From Thalassoglobus neptunius (lineage in GTDB: Bacteria > Planctomycetota > Planctomycetia > Planctomycetales > Planctomycetaceae): 64,000 bases of DNA. The stretch lies in assembly GCF_007859735.1 (NCBI RefSeq), contig NZ_SIHI01000001.1:1100170-1164169 (forward strand), written 5' to 3'. Positions 35,547 through 44,333 of the stretch are shown here, piece after piece. Below the pieces are notes generated by a model. That model did no database searches, was not told where the DNA came from, and was given only the letters and a program-made list of their open reading frames with translations. Made by a program: the position numbers and the translations under genes. The first letter of the stretch is position 1. Every line of letters begins with the position of its first letter.

Positions 35547-36134
35547 CTACGCATTCTGCTCAATGACTTCAGTCTGTTTCTGACGCGACTGTTTCCAGAA
35601 TAGGACGCTCAGGAAAAGAATCAATGCGAGATCGAGCCACAACTCGAATTGAGAAAACTCTCTCCCATAATGCCTGGAATCCCAGTAGCTGACCGGGCTC
35701 GAAAATCGAGTCGACCAGTCGAATGGAAACCAGATGAGCGGGCCATCGTCATAGTGCGTGAAAATGTCGATCACCGAGTGGAACAGGCACGAAAGAAAGA
35801 ACCAGAACCACCAGCTCGTCTGGAGCTTGGAGAGTGACCGGTTTTTAATCGCAATGCAGGCAAGAGCCGATAGCAGAATGAGCGGTGCATGCAGAAGGTT
35901 GTGCAACACGATCCAGAAAGGGTTCTCGAAGAACCATTGATCGAAGACCGTTCGGAAAATCTGACGTGGCTCCCACCCGACGACGTTCCTCATCCACAGA
36001 AACGAACCGAACGTCAGGAAGTACAGCGGCAAGTCGGGAGCGATCGAGCCCAGCAGAATGGCGGAGGGAATCACTTTCAGCCAGGGAATTCGACCGATAG
36101 CGGCCGTCACCAGAAAGTGGGAAGGAGTCTTCAT
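35547..36134 (-). CDS. Membrane-bound metal-dependent hydrolase-like protein (YdjM type)
   Basis: The 195-residue protein has four or five membrane helices. It shows the YdjM-like pattern: PSHFLVTAAIGRI at the N-terminus, LLGSIAPDLPLYFLTF, HNLLHAPLILLSALA and FHSVIDIFTHYDDGPLIWFP, with His and Asp residues that could bind a metal at the membrane face. Family members are called inner-membrane metal-dependent hydrolases, though activity has rarely been shown. It is convergent with the reductase gene and shares its direction with the two small genes upstream. Confidence 0.78.
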   Translation of the reverse strand: MKTPSHFLVTAAIGRIPWLKVIPSAILLGSIAPDLPLYFLTFGSFLWMRNVVGWEPRQIFRTVFDQWFFENPFWIVLHNLLHAPLILLSALACIAIKNRSLSKLQTSWWFWFFLSCLFHSVIDIFTHYDDGPLIWFPFDWSTRFSSPVSYWDSRHYGREFSQFELWLDLALILFLSVLFWKQSRQKQTEVIEQNA

Positions 36135-36201
36135 GGGTGGTCAACGCACAGCTTCAGATGACCAAGAAAAGTTCAACAGAAGTAATATCCTCGTCGAACT
36201 G

Positions 36202-36453
36202 CTATTCGTCTTCTTGCGAGTTCTCTTCCAAATAACGGGTCAACCACTGGCCCCATGTGAAATAGTGGAGGACGATAAAAAAAAGAAAGCCTGCGACCAC
36301 AAGCACGAGGCCCAGGATTTGTGGCATGATCAACGAAGTGATCCCGATCAGGCTTCCGGCGATGAGCAGCAACGCGATCAATGCGACCCACGTTCCTCCG
36401 TTTCGACGAGGAGAGCCGGAGCGCCGCGAGGACCCCGGAAAGCGAGTGGTCAT
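36202..36453 (-). CDS. Small two-helix membrane protein
   Basis: The 83-residue product has a basic N-terminal tail (MTTRFPGSSRRSGSPRRNGG), then two membrane helices at about 21-40 and 45-65, and an acidic C-terminus (LEENSQEDE). No family is recognised. Its ATG overlaps the stop of the SRPBCC gene (ATGA), so the two are translationally coupled. The opposite charges of the ends suggest both lie in the cytoplasm. Confidence 0.75.
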   Translation of the reverse strand: MTTRFPGSSRRSGSPRRNGGTWVALIALLLIAGSLIGITSLIMPQILGLVLVVAGFLFFIVLHYFTWGQWLTRYLEENSQEDE

Positions 36454-36908
36454 ACAATCGCGCCTTGTGAAATGAGTTCTTTAAGTCGTTCTTCCCGGTA
36501 GAAGAATCCGTTTTCCAACTGGTCGATGACTTTGTCTTCAGTGAGGAAAAAGCCGACCAGTCCACCGGGTGGTTCAAACTCGACGATATCAATTTTCAGA
36601 CATCCGCCCTCAGCCGATTCGTATCGATGAGAGTGCTGCCACGATTTCATGGGGCCTTCGAGTTGTTCTTCGACCACATGCGAGCCATGTTCAAACTCGA
36701 TGATCTTGTGTTTCAGGGTATGAACCTGCCCGAATGAAACGATTTGAAATTCGAGTTCCACACCTTCTTCAAGCTTCTCGGGAGCATCGACAAACTTGAA
36801 CTGAAGATTGGGGTCGCTCACTTTGGAAATGTTGGCCGGGCAAGTCAAAAAGCTGAATAGACCGGTTGGTGAACAGGAAAGTTCCGTCTGGTGTTCAAAG
36901 AGTGCCAT
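36450..36908 (-). CDS. SRPBCC (START-like) ligand-binding protein
   Basis: The 152-residue protein has the helix-grip pattern of the SRPBCC superfamily: an N-terminal strand (FEHQTELSCSPTGLFSFLTC), a run of strands (GVELEFQIVSFGQVHTLKHK, SHVVEEQLEGPMKSWQHSHR) and a C-terminal helix (VIDQLENGFFYREERLKELI). Members bind hydrophobic ligands or act as cyclase-like enzymes. The ligand is unknown. It is coupled to a small membrane protein gene by a 4-base overlap, so the pair may act at the membrane. Confidence 0.85.
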   Translation of the reverse strand: MALFEHQTELSCSPTGLFSFLTCPANISKVSDPNLQFKFVDAPEKLEEGVELEFQIVSFGQVHTLKHKIIEFEHGSHVVEEQLEGPMKSWQHSHRYESAEGGCLKIDIVEFEPPGGLVGFFLTEDKVIDQLENGFFYREERLKELISQGAIV

Positions 36909-37153
36909 CGTGACCTCATCAATTGTGGTTATGCGACCAGAGAATAGTAGTCGAGATGAACGGTGAATTGAATCGAATGACGAAAGTTGACGCGTCGATT
37001 CATGGGAGTCGTTTGATGTCTGAGTGATCGTTGATCGTCAGAGACGAGACGACAGTCCGGGAAATTCCCGTTCCTCGGGGCTTTGTTGCTCTCCTTCAAG
37101 CTTCCCGCCACAATCTGATCTCAGTTTCTGATCAATGTGCAAAAGAGGGACGG

Positions 37154-39088
37154 ATGAAACGGATGAAGATGTTACGCACCGGACTCGCAATCCTGATGGC
37201 ATTCGTTGTGAGCAGTTCCAGTTCGAGTGGTCAAACACCGGAGGAATTGAACACTCTTCAGGAATTGCTCCAGAATCTTCAGTCAGAACTTCAAAAGGCT
37301 TCGCCTCAAAAGCGGGTGGATGCTGAAGTCTGTGCCAAATCTGTCGAATGGATTCTGCGGCATCAGGAGTTCTACAAGCCGCAATACGTTGAGTCAGCGA
37401 AGAAAACCCTTGAGCTCGGACAGGAACGTCTCAACCAGCTGAACGATCCCAACGATCGCTGGTGGGAAACTCCCGGTGCTCATGCCCTGGGATATCGATC
37501 GAGAGTCGATCAGTCGGTTCAGCCATACATCGTCATTCTTCCGGTGCAGTTCAAACCCGATCGAACAGTCCGTTGGCCTCTGCATGTCGTATTGCATGGC
37601 CGAAACGGAAATCTGACCGAAGCTCACTTCATTGCGTCTCAAGACGGAAAACCTGCTCCTGAAGATCAGGACTGGATCGAGTTACACGTCTTCGGCCGGA
37701 CCAATAACGCGTATCGCTGGGCCGGTGAGACGGATGTGTTCGAAGCGATGGATGATGTCATTCGCCGATTTCCGATCGACGAGACCCGCGTCACGCTTTG
37801 GGGGTTCTCGATGGGCGGAGCGGGTGCCTGGCATCTCGCTGTTCATCATCCTTCGCGATGGGTCTCCGCGGGTGCAGGGGCCGGGTTTGTGGACTTCTAC
37901 AAGTATCAGAAACGAGACGAGCAGCTTCCCGACATCCAGCATCAGCTTCTGACGATTTACGATGCTGTCGACTACGCAGAAAACTTAAGCATTGTTCCGA
38001 TGATCACCTACGGAGGAGAGAACGACTCGCAATTGCTCGCGAGTCTGACAATGAAAGCCGCTGCCGAAGAGGCTGGTGTTCCGCTGACGGTCCTCGTTGG
38101 CCCGAACATGGGGCACAAGTTTGACGATGCCAGCAAAGAAGCGTTCATGGAGTTCCTCAAGCAACACAACTCAGAGGGGCGAAATCGAGTGCCCGGCAAG
38201 AAGGAATTCCAGTTCGTCACCTATACACTCAAGTACAATCAGTGCGAGTGGCTCACGATTCACGAACAGCAATCTCCGTTCGAACGAACGAGTGTCACGT
38301 CCGAGGTCGATGATTCGGGAGCACTGCGACTCGAAACGGAGAACGTGGCGGCATTCTCGATTCGACGGGACATCGCCGACTCGGTGGTGATCGATGACAC
38401 AGAGTTCGACCTGGCTGCGGACCTCGATCCGAATTTGACCGATCTCTATTTCGTTCAAGATGAGGACAGCCAGCAGTGGCAGATTCTCGACTACGACGAT
38501 GCGATCTCGTTCGAAGGCAATCCGAATCAGCACAAACGCCACAACCTTCAAGGACCGGTCGATGACGCCTTTATGGGAGGGTTCGTCTGTGTGACCGGTT
38601 CCGGAAGTCCGTGGAGCGGTGAACTCTCTGACTACTCAAGCTGGGTGCTCGACCGATTCTCAGGTGAGTTCGACAAGTGGATGCGAGCGGTTCCCCAGCG
38701 AGTGGATGATCAATCGGTCACCGAAGAACTGATCCGCAAGAACAATCTCGTGCTCTTCGGAGATCCCGGTTCCAACGAAATCCTCGGTCGAATCCATGAG
38801 AATCTGCCGGTTCAATGGAGCCGCGATCAGTTCACGTTCGACGGAAAGACCTACTCCACTCGAGATCACGCGTTCGTTCTTGTTTATCCCAACCCGCTCA
38901 ACCCGCGGAAGTACGTCGTCCTCAACTCCGGGATGACAATGCGAACTAAAGACTTCAAAGCATCGAATTCGTGGCTGTTCCCGAAAATCGGCGATTACGC
39001 GGTCGTCAAGTTTTCCGAAAAGGAAGATGGGAGTTTTGACGAAACTGTAGTGGAGACAGGGATTTTTGACGCTCACTGGAACAAATGA
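37154..39088 (+). CDS. Secreted prolyl-oligopeptidase-like alpha/beta hydrolase
   Basis: The start is placed at the ATG at 37154, with GAGGGA just before it, giving a signal peptide (LRTGLAILMAFVVSSSSSSG). A helical N-terminal part of about 100 residues precedes the hydrolase core: LHVVLHGRNG, ELHVFGRTNNAYRWAGETD, and the nucleophile Ser in TLWGFSMGGAGAWHLAVHHP near residue 230. The His is likely in PNMGHKFDDASKE near 320. A further 320-residue C-terminal region is beta-rich and has no recognised domain. The enzyme probably cleaves peptides or esters outside the cytoplasm. It is transcribed alone. Confidence 0.88.
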   Translation: MKRMKMLRTGLAILMAFVVSSSSSSGQTPEELNTLQELLQNLQSELQKASPQKRVDAEVCAKSVEWILRHQEFYKPQYVESAKKTLELGQERLNQLNDPNDRWWETPGAHALGYRSRVDQSVQPYIVILPVQFKPDRTVRWPLHVVLHGRNGNLTEAHFIASQDGKPAPEDQDWIELHVFGRTNNAYRWAGETDVFEAMDDVIRRFPIDETRVTLWGFSMGGAGAWHLAVHHPSRWVSAGAGAGFVDFYKYQKRDEQLPDIQHQLLTIYDAVDYAENLSIVPMITYGGENDSQLLASLTMKAAAEEAGVPLTVLVGPNMGHKFDDASKEAFMEFLKQHNSEGRNRVPGKKEFQFVTYTLKYNQCEWLTIHEQQSPFERTSVTSEVDDSGALRLETENVAAFSIRRDIADSVVIDDTEFDLAADLDPNLTDLYFVQDEDSQQWQILDYDDAISFEGNPNQHKRHNLQGPVDDAFMGGFVCVTGSGSPWSGELSDYSSWVLDRFSGEFDKWMRAVPQRVDDQSVTEELIRKNNLVLFGDPGSNEILGRIHENLPVQWSRDQFTFDGKTYSTRDHAFVLVYPNPLNPRKYVVLNSGMTMRTKDFKASNSWLFPKIGDYAVVKFSEKEDGSFDETVVETGIFDAHWNK

Positions 39089-39216
39089 TCAGGTTTTGAA
39101 GAAGCACTGAATTCGGATTGTGACGACCAGAGAGGATGGGGTAACCTCCCGCCCATTCAAGCGTCGATAGATTAACGATAGCGGATTCTGTTGATCTTCA
39201 ATGAAGGACGAGAATC

Positions 39217-39969
39217 ATGTCTCGCCATCTGATGACTTTAAAAATTTTGAGCATTCTTGCGCTGACCCAGGCAGTCGTTCTCGGGAACGATCCCGGAAAT
39301 CGTCCGCTTGTGGAACTTTGGTACCTCGGCGACAGCGCTCCTTCGCATCCGGAAGTTGTTGTCCTCGGTGACGGGCGACTGCAAATTATGTCGCCAGAGG
39401 GACCGGAACGTTCTCAGCTCAGTCAGGATCAGCTTCAGGAATTGATTCACGGACTCGTGAATCTCGACGGATTGAAGTCCGTGGAAACGTCCCAGTTGGA
39501 GAGTCAGATCAGTCTGGCCGAAGCACGATCCGGCTTGAAAGCACAAATTCCGCATGCTGGCGACACGGTCATTCGTCTCCGAATTGGCGAGGAATACCGA
39601 GAGATCCGCTGTCATGCTGTTGGCGTGCTGGCCAATCGGTTTCCTGAACTGGAATGCGTTCGAGCTGTCGCAGCAGCGACTCGTCGCTTGGAGAACCTCC
39701 GGGCTGTGACGACCGTTGGCGGACATGAAGAAGCGAAATACATCGCCGATCTGGCGACTCGTCAGGTCGAAGACTTCTACGACATGAAGCTTGCGATCTC
39801 AGTTCAGGATCTGTCGATGGTTCGGGCTTTGCCGGATGGAAGCCGGTTCAGCCAGTTTGTCGTTGAGTCGAACGCCGGCGGAGAATCGATGATCCGGATG
39901 GTCTCCGTGACCGAAACTCCCGGACATCATCCACGCGTGAGCATGATTGGTGGTCCAACGATTCGATGA
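39217..39969 (+). CDS. Secreted hypothetical protein
   Basis: AAGGA at 39205-39209 precedes the ATG. Residues 1-23 (MSRHLMTLKILSILALTQAV then VLG) are a signal peptide. The 227-residue mature part has a short beta segment (PLVELWYLGDSAPSHPEVVV) and mixed helices and strands (DTVIRLRIGEEYREIRCHAV). I recognise no family. Its stop overlaps the plsC start by 4 bases (ATGA), so it is translationally coupled to an acyltransferase, which may hint at a role in lipid metabolism. Confidence 0.75.
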   Translation: MSRHLMTLKILSILALTQAVVLGNDPGNRPLVELWYLGDSAPSHPEVVVLGDGRLQIMSPEGPERSQLSQDQLQELIHGLVNLDGLKSVETSQLESQISLAEARSGLKAQIPHAGDTVIRLRIGEEYREIRCHAVGVLANRFPELECVRAVAAATRRLENLRAVTTVGGHEEAKYIADLATRQVEDFYDMKLAISVQDLSMVRALPDGSRFSQFVVESNAGGESMIRMVSVTETPGHHPRVSMIGGPTIR

Positions 39970-40733
39970 GTGATTCCGAGGAGTTACCCGATCCGCTCGA
40001 TCGCAACCTGTGCTGGCGGACAATCCAAGTCGCTCTTCAATTCCTGTTTGCGATCTGGTTCGGATACAGGGCCAAAGGCATCGAGCATCTCCCGAAAGGG
40101 GGAGCGCTCTTCCTGGTCAATCATCAAAGTTTTCTCGACCCACTGCTGGTCGGGCTTCCGCTCCGACGCCCGGTCAGTTTTCTCGCGCGAGACAACTTGT
40201 TCAAGGTCCCTGTCGTCGGTTGGATTCTCCGCAACACGTACGTGATGTCGATTCGACGAGAATCAGCGGGAACGGAAAGCCTTCGCAAGTCGATCGCGCG
40301 CGTCCAGCACGGCTTCTATGTTGGGCTCTTTCCCGAGGGAACCCGGACTCTCGACAGTCAATTGGGAAACATCAAACCCGGTTTTATCTCTATTGCTCGT
40401 CGCGGCGGAGTTCCAATCGTTCCCGTCGGAATCTCTGGAGCCTTCGAGGCGATGCCGAAGAACTCGTTTTGGATTCGCCCGACGCGTGTGCGTGTCGTCT
40501 TCGGAAAACCGATCCCAGCTGAGCGGGTGGCTCAGCTGAGTCAGAAAGATCGACAGGAAGAGTTTCTCTCCGTGGTGAGTTCCGAGATTGACGGATGTCG
40601 CAGACAGGCCGAAAAGTGGCGAAATGGCGAAACTCTGGAAGATATGAGTGTTGCCTCTCACTCAGGTGAGGAGGAATCAACAGCTTCTTCGGAATCTTCC
40701 GGAGGGGCAGGTTCTTCCAAAGATTCGATGTAA
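39966..40733 (+). CDS. plsC: 1-acyl-sn-glycerol-3-phosphate acyltransferase (PlsC family)
   Basis: PlsC acylates lysophosphatidic acid in phospholipid synthesis at the inner membrane. The catalytic HX4D is in FLVNHQSFLDPLLVG near residue 51, and the substrate-binding motif is LFPEGTRTLDSQLG near 120. VPIVPVGISGAFEAMP is the third conserved block. A hydrophobic N-terminal stretch (VALQFLFAIWFGYRAKG) may associate with the membrane. Length (255) fits. The last 25 codons are Ser/Gly/Glu-rich and overlap the TPR gene on the other strand by 76 bp. Several paralogues usually exist, so the exact acceptor is not certain. Confidence 0.88.
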   Translation: MSDSEELPDPLDRNLCWRTIQVALQFLFAIWFGYRAKGIEHLPKGGALFLVNHQSFLDPLLVGLPLRRPVSFLARDNLFKVPVVGWILRNTYVMSIRRESAGTESLRKSIARVQHGFYVGLFPEGTRTLDSQLGNIKPGFISIARRGGVPIVPVGISGAFEAMPKNSFWIRPTRVRVVFGKPIPAERVAQLSQKDRQEEFLSVVSSEIDGCRRQAEKWRNGETLEDMSVASHSGEEESTASSESSGGAGSSKDSM

Positions 40734-41863
40734 GGCTGACTCTCGCGATAGCTTTGAATGCGCGTTTTCAGCTCTTCGAGTTCTTCTTCGTCTTCCATCA
40801 GCTCAATCGCGGTTTGGCAGGTCTGAATGGCTTTCTCGAATTGACCATCCGCTGCATACGCAGCTGCGAGAGTGTCAATGAATCCCGGATCTCGGTACTC
40901 CGTGGAGCGGTTGGCGGAAAGTGCGAGTTCAATCGCCCGTTTCGGTTTTCGGAATTCGGAGTCGGGGCAAGTGGCGAGCATCCAGGCGAAGTCGTTTTGA
41001 GCAGCTGGCGACTCTTGATCGACGGTCAAAGCGAGTTCGTAGTCCTTCTGAGCCAGATCAAATTGCTGCACCGACTTGAGTGCGTACGCCCGGTTCAGAA
41101 TCGCTTCCAGAAAGTGCGGATCGGCGGTGATCGCTCCATTGAAAGCAGTGACCGCTTCGTCATACTGATTCTGAAGACTCAGCGCAACTCCTTTTCCATT
41201 ATACGCTTCGGCGTTATTCTCTTGGAGCGAAATGACCTTTTCGAAATCTCGAATGGCTGCGGAGAAGTTTTCGAGATCGAGGAACAAGTTTCCTCGTGCG
41301 AGGAGTGCCACGACCTCGTCCGGATAGGATTTCAGGACAGAGGAGAACTCTGCGAGGGCTTTCTCCTGCAATCCCAGCCCGATCAGGGAATGCCCGAGGT
41401 TCAAGTGAAGTGAAGCGGAACTCTCTCCAAGGTCATAGGCTTCCTCCAGATCGTTGACCGCCCTGCCCCAGTCCTCACCGGCCATATAAGCAATTCCCCG
41501 TAAGTGATAGCTCTCGGCAGTTGGTTTTTCTTCGATCCGCGAGGTGAATTCCGCGACAGCTCCTTCGAGCGGCACCAAATCTCGGGTATGAACCCAGCCG
41601 TTGATCGCCTTGGAATATCTCCACGGACCGCGTTGCAGAGTTGCATCGAACAGAGTTCCCAGAGCCACGGTATTCACGCGTTCGCTCCCGTGCATCACCG
41701 CAGCGGACTCCGCGTGCACGATGAATGGCTCAGGCGGATCAACAGCTACGACTCCATCGTCCGCCAAAATCGGCATGGATGTTAAGAACCCGGTACTTGC
41801 TAGGATCGCCGGGAGTATCAATTTGATCAGAACAATCATCAGAAGTTCCCTCGTCTGCAGCAT
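40658..41863 (-). CDS. Secreted TPR protein with SH3-like start
   Basis: A hydrophobic N-terminus (MIVLIKLILPAILASTGFLT from Met9) is a signal peptide. Residues 45-105 look like an SH3-type fold (VMHGSERVNTVALGTLFDAT, RGPWRYSKAINGWVHTRDL). Six or more TPR units follow at about 115-370: YHLRGIAYMAGEDWGRAVND, LHLNLGHSLIGLGLQEKALA, EAYNGKGVALSLQNQYDEAV, FIDTLAAAYAADGQFEKAIQ. TPRs mediate protein contacts. The tail is Glu/Ser/Pro-rich. It overlaps plsC tail-to-tail by 76 bp. The role is unknown; export and repeats suggest an envelope scaffold. Confidence 0.87.
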   Translation of the reverse strand: MLQTRELLMIVLIKLILPAILASTGFLTSMPILADDGVVAVDPPEPFIVHAESAAVMHGSERVNTVALGTLFDATLQRGPWRYSKAINGWVHTRDLVPLEGAVAEFTSRIEEKPTAESYHLRGIAYMAGEDWGRAVNDLEEAYDLGESSASLHLNLGHSLIGLGLQEKALAEFSSVLKSYPDEVVALLARGNLFLDLENFSAAIRDFEKVISLQENNAEAYNGKGVALSLQNQYDEAVTAFNGAITADPHFLEAILNRAYALKSVQQFDLAQKDYELALTVDQESPAAQNDFAWMLATCPDSEFRKPKRAIELALSANRSTEYRDPGFIDTLAAAYAADGQFEKAIQTCQTAIELMEDEEELEELKTRIQSYRESQPYIESLEEPAPPEDSEEAVDSSSPE

Positions 41864-41886
41864 TTCTGAAAACCTCCCAGACTTTC

Positions 41887-41914
41887 TTGCAAAAGGTTCA
41901 CCGCTGCGTATCTT
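41887..41914 (+). promoter_or_regulatory. Possible sigma-70-type promoter of the YTV gene
   Basis: TTGCAA (41887-41892) and TATCTT (41909-41914) are 16 bases apart, about 125 bases before the ATG at 42040. The match is fair, and AT-rich sequence with CGTACGTAC follows. This is a guess from pattern only. Confidence 0.3.
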
Positions 41915-42039
41915 GTCTAATATATCTATTCGTACGTACTTCGCTATTTGCGATGACCATCAGGTTTTGACTGCTGTGGATCTGCACATCCACATTTCAC
42001 ACTCAACATTTTTTGAAGAATACGGGGGGAGGATTTCGA

Positions 42040-44115
42040 ATGAAACATCTAGCCATGTTATTGCCAGCTTTGGCAATGGCAATCTTTGTTGCTGATGTCG
42101 ACGCAGGGGCTTGCGGGAAACACCGACGGCGCTCTTGTCCGGCACCATGTGCGGCAACCACCGCATGTGCGACAACAGCAGCTTGCGGAACTTCAGCAGG
42201 AGGCCCATGTGGCACAGTTGGCGGTCCATGTGCCACAGCAGGTGGCCCATGTGATGCAGTTGTTGGCGGCAGTCAAGGAGGAGCGACTCCGGTACCACAG
42301 CCTCAGTACATCGAACGGACTGTCATGGTCCCTGAGATGACAACTGAAACTCGTACCGTCACCGTGACCGAGTACCATCAAGAGCAGCGTGAGCGAACCT
42401 ACACTGTCAACAAGCAGGTTCCTCGCACCGAAACTCGTTCACGAACAGTGGTCTACTACGAGAACGAACCACGAACTCGCACCGAAACGTACACCGTGTA
42501 CGAAACTGCTGAAGAGCAGAAAGAAGTCGAGTACACCGTGCACGTTCCTCAGACAGAAGAAGTCGTCAAGACTCGCACTGTCCACGACCAGGTCTGGGAA
42601 GACAAAGAAGAGACCTACACAGTGATGGTTCCGCAAACAGAAGTGCGAACCGGAACTCGTACAGTCACTGACATGGTCGAAGAAGAAAAGACCCAGACTT
42701 ACACAGTGATGGTTCCTTACACTGAAGAGCGAACCGGAACTCGTAAAGTTGTCGACTACGTCGATGAAGAAGTAACTCAAACCTACACCGTCATGGTTCC
42801 ACGCACCGAACAGCGTACCGGAACCCGTCGCGTTGTGGACTACGTCAACGAAGAAGCGACTCAGACTTACACAGTGATGGTTCCTTACACTGAACAGCGA
42901 ACCGGCACTCGACAAGTCGTCGACATGGTGAACGAAGAGAAGGAAGTTGCTTACACAGTGATGGTTCCTCATACCGAAACTCGGACTGGAACACGACAGG
43001 TTGTTGACTACGTCGACGAATCCGTCGATCAGACTTACACCGTCATGGTTCCACACACCGAAACTCGGACTGGCATGCGGAACGTCTGGGACACTGTTCA
43101 AGAGCAACTGACTCGAACAGTTTCACGAAGTTCCGGATCATGGGTGACCGAACAGGTCGCAGATCCTTGCAACCCAGCTTGCACACGATGCGTTTGCAAA
43201 TGGGTTCCACAGGTGACTTGTGAAGAAGTTCCTTACACCGTGTGCAAGCAGGTGTGCCGACAAGAGCCTTACGAGTACCAAGTGACTGTCTGCAAGCCAG
43301 AACAGCGAACACGAACCGTCGTTCAGCGGAAGCCTGTCACTCGTACTGAAGAGTACACCTACAACGTGTCTGTCTGTCAGCCAGAGCAGCGCACACGCAC
43401 TGTCACTGTCTGCAAGCCAGTCACTCGCACCGAAGAGTACACTTACAACGTGACTCTTCACCGCCCAGAAGAGCGAACTCGCACTTACACCGTCTGCAAA
43501 GCTGTTCCACGTGACGAAGAGTACACCTACAACGTCACTGTTTGTGAAGCAGAAGAACGCACACGGACTTACACTGTCAAGAAGCCAGTGACACGCGAAG
43601 AAGAGTACACCTACACCGTGTGCCTTCAGCGTCCAGAAGAGCGAACTCGCACTTACACTGTCAGCAAAGCTGTTCCTCGTCAGGAAGAGTACACTTACAA
43701 CGTGACAGTCTGTAAGCCAGAAGAACGCACTCGCACAGTGAAAGTCAGCAAGATTGTTCCTCGCGAAGAAGAGTACACTGTTCAGAACACAATCATGGTT
43801 CCTGAAACACGTACTCGTACTGTCACAACCTGCAAGCAAGTCCCTGTCGAAAAGACTCGCGAAGTCAACTACTTCGAACGCGTTCAGAAAGAACGAACCG
43901 AAGAGTACAACGTGACTGTTTACGACACCGTGACTGAAGAAAAGACACAAACTTACAACGTTTGTGTTCCAGTTCAGGTTGAAAAAGAGATTCAGGTCCA
44001 AGTCTGTCGAATGGTTCCAAAAACCATTCAAGTTCAGGCACCAGCTTCAGGATGTGCTCCAGGTGCTGGGTATGGTCCAGGTGCTGCAGGTGCATGCAAT
44101 CCTTGCTGCAACTAA
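42040..44115 (+). CDS. YTV-repeat cell-wall protein
   Basis: GGGGGGAGG at 42024-42032 precedes this ATG, and residues 1-23 (MKHLAMLLPALAMAIFVADV then DAG) are a signal peptide. A Cys/Ala-rich segment (CPAPCAATTACATTAACGTS) follows. About seven units of YTVMVPxTExRTGTRxVxDx come first, then a Cys cluster (CNPACTRCVCKW). After that come six or more units of YTYNVTVCxPEERTRTYTVx and a Cys-ending tail. This is the planctomycete YTV repeat family, reported in the cell wall of Rhodopirellula and thought to be disulfide-linked. Codons are strongly uniform, which suggests high expression. Promoter and terminator stand alone. Confidence 0.92.
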   Translation: MKHLAMLLPALAMAIFVADVDAGACGKHRRRSCPAPCAATTACATTAACGTSAGGPCGTVGGPCATAGGPCDAVVGGSQGGATPVPQPQYIERTVMVPEMTTETRTVTVTEYHQEQRERTYTVNKQVPRTETRSRTVVYYENEPRTRTETYTVYETAEEQKEVEYTVHVPQTEEVVKTRTVHDQVWEDKEETYTVMVPQTEVRTGTRTVTDMVEEEKTQTYTVMVPYTEERTGTRKVVDYVDEEVTQTYTVMVPRTEQRTGTRRVVDYVNEEATQTYTVMVPYTEQRTGTRQVVDMVNEEKEVAYTVMVPHTETRTGTRQVVDYVDESVDQTYTVMVPHTETRTGMRNVWDTVQEQLTRTVSRSSGSWVTEQVADPCNPACTRCVCKWVPQVTCEEVPYTVCKQVCRQEPYEYQVTVCKPEQRTRTVVQRKPVTRTEEYTYNVSVCQPEQRTRTVTVCKPVTRTEEYTYNVTLHRPEERTRTYTVCKAVPRDEEYTYNVTVCEAEERTRTYTVKKPVTREEEYTYTVCLQRPEERTRTYTVSKAVPRQEEYTYNVTVCKPEERTRTVKVSKIVPREEEYTVQNTIMVPETRTRTVTTCKQVPVEKTREVNYFERVQKERTEEYNVTVYDTVTEEKTQTYNVCVPVQVEKEIQVQVCRMVPKTIQVQAPASGCAPGAGYGPGAAGACNPCCN

Positions 44116-44136
44116 GCATTTGAATCGCATTGATTG

Positions 44137-44173
44137 AATCGGCAGCCTTCTGGACTTCAGAAGGCTGCCGATT
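44137..44173 (+). terminator. Strong hairpin terminator after the YTV gene
   Basis: A perfect 16-bp stem (AATCGGCAGCCTTCTG 44137-44152, CAGAAGGCTGCCGATT 44158-44173) with loop GACTT lies 22 bases after the stop. No T-run follows, but the stem is strong enough to shield the 3' end. Confidence 0.8.
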
Positions 44174-44333
44174 CTATGCGCGGATCGTCAGTCAACTCGA
44201 GACATGACTTGCGGGGCCTCGTGGCTGCGAGATTCTCCCGATGCCCTCACTTGCTCCAACCTTCACTTGATCCGATATCGCTCACACAATTGCGGAGCGT
44301 GGCCATGTGAGGCTTGGCGTCATTGTGAGAACT

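Noticed and set aside
43138-44031. 297-residue frame on the minus strand inside the YTV gene
   Set aside because: It mirrors the repeats of the plus-strand gene and starts without a ribosome site; the regular codons of the repeat make an open antisense frame.
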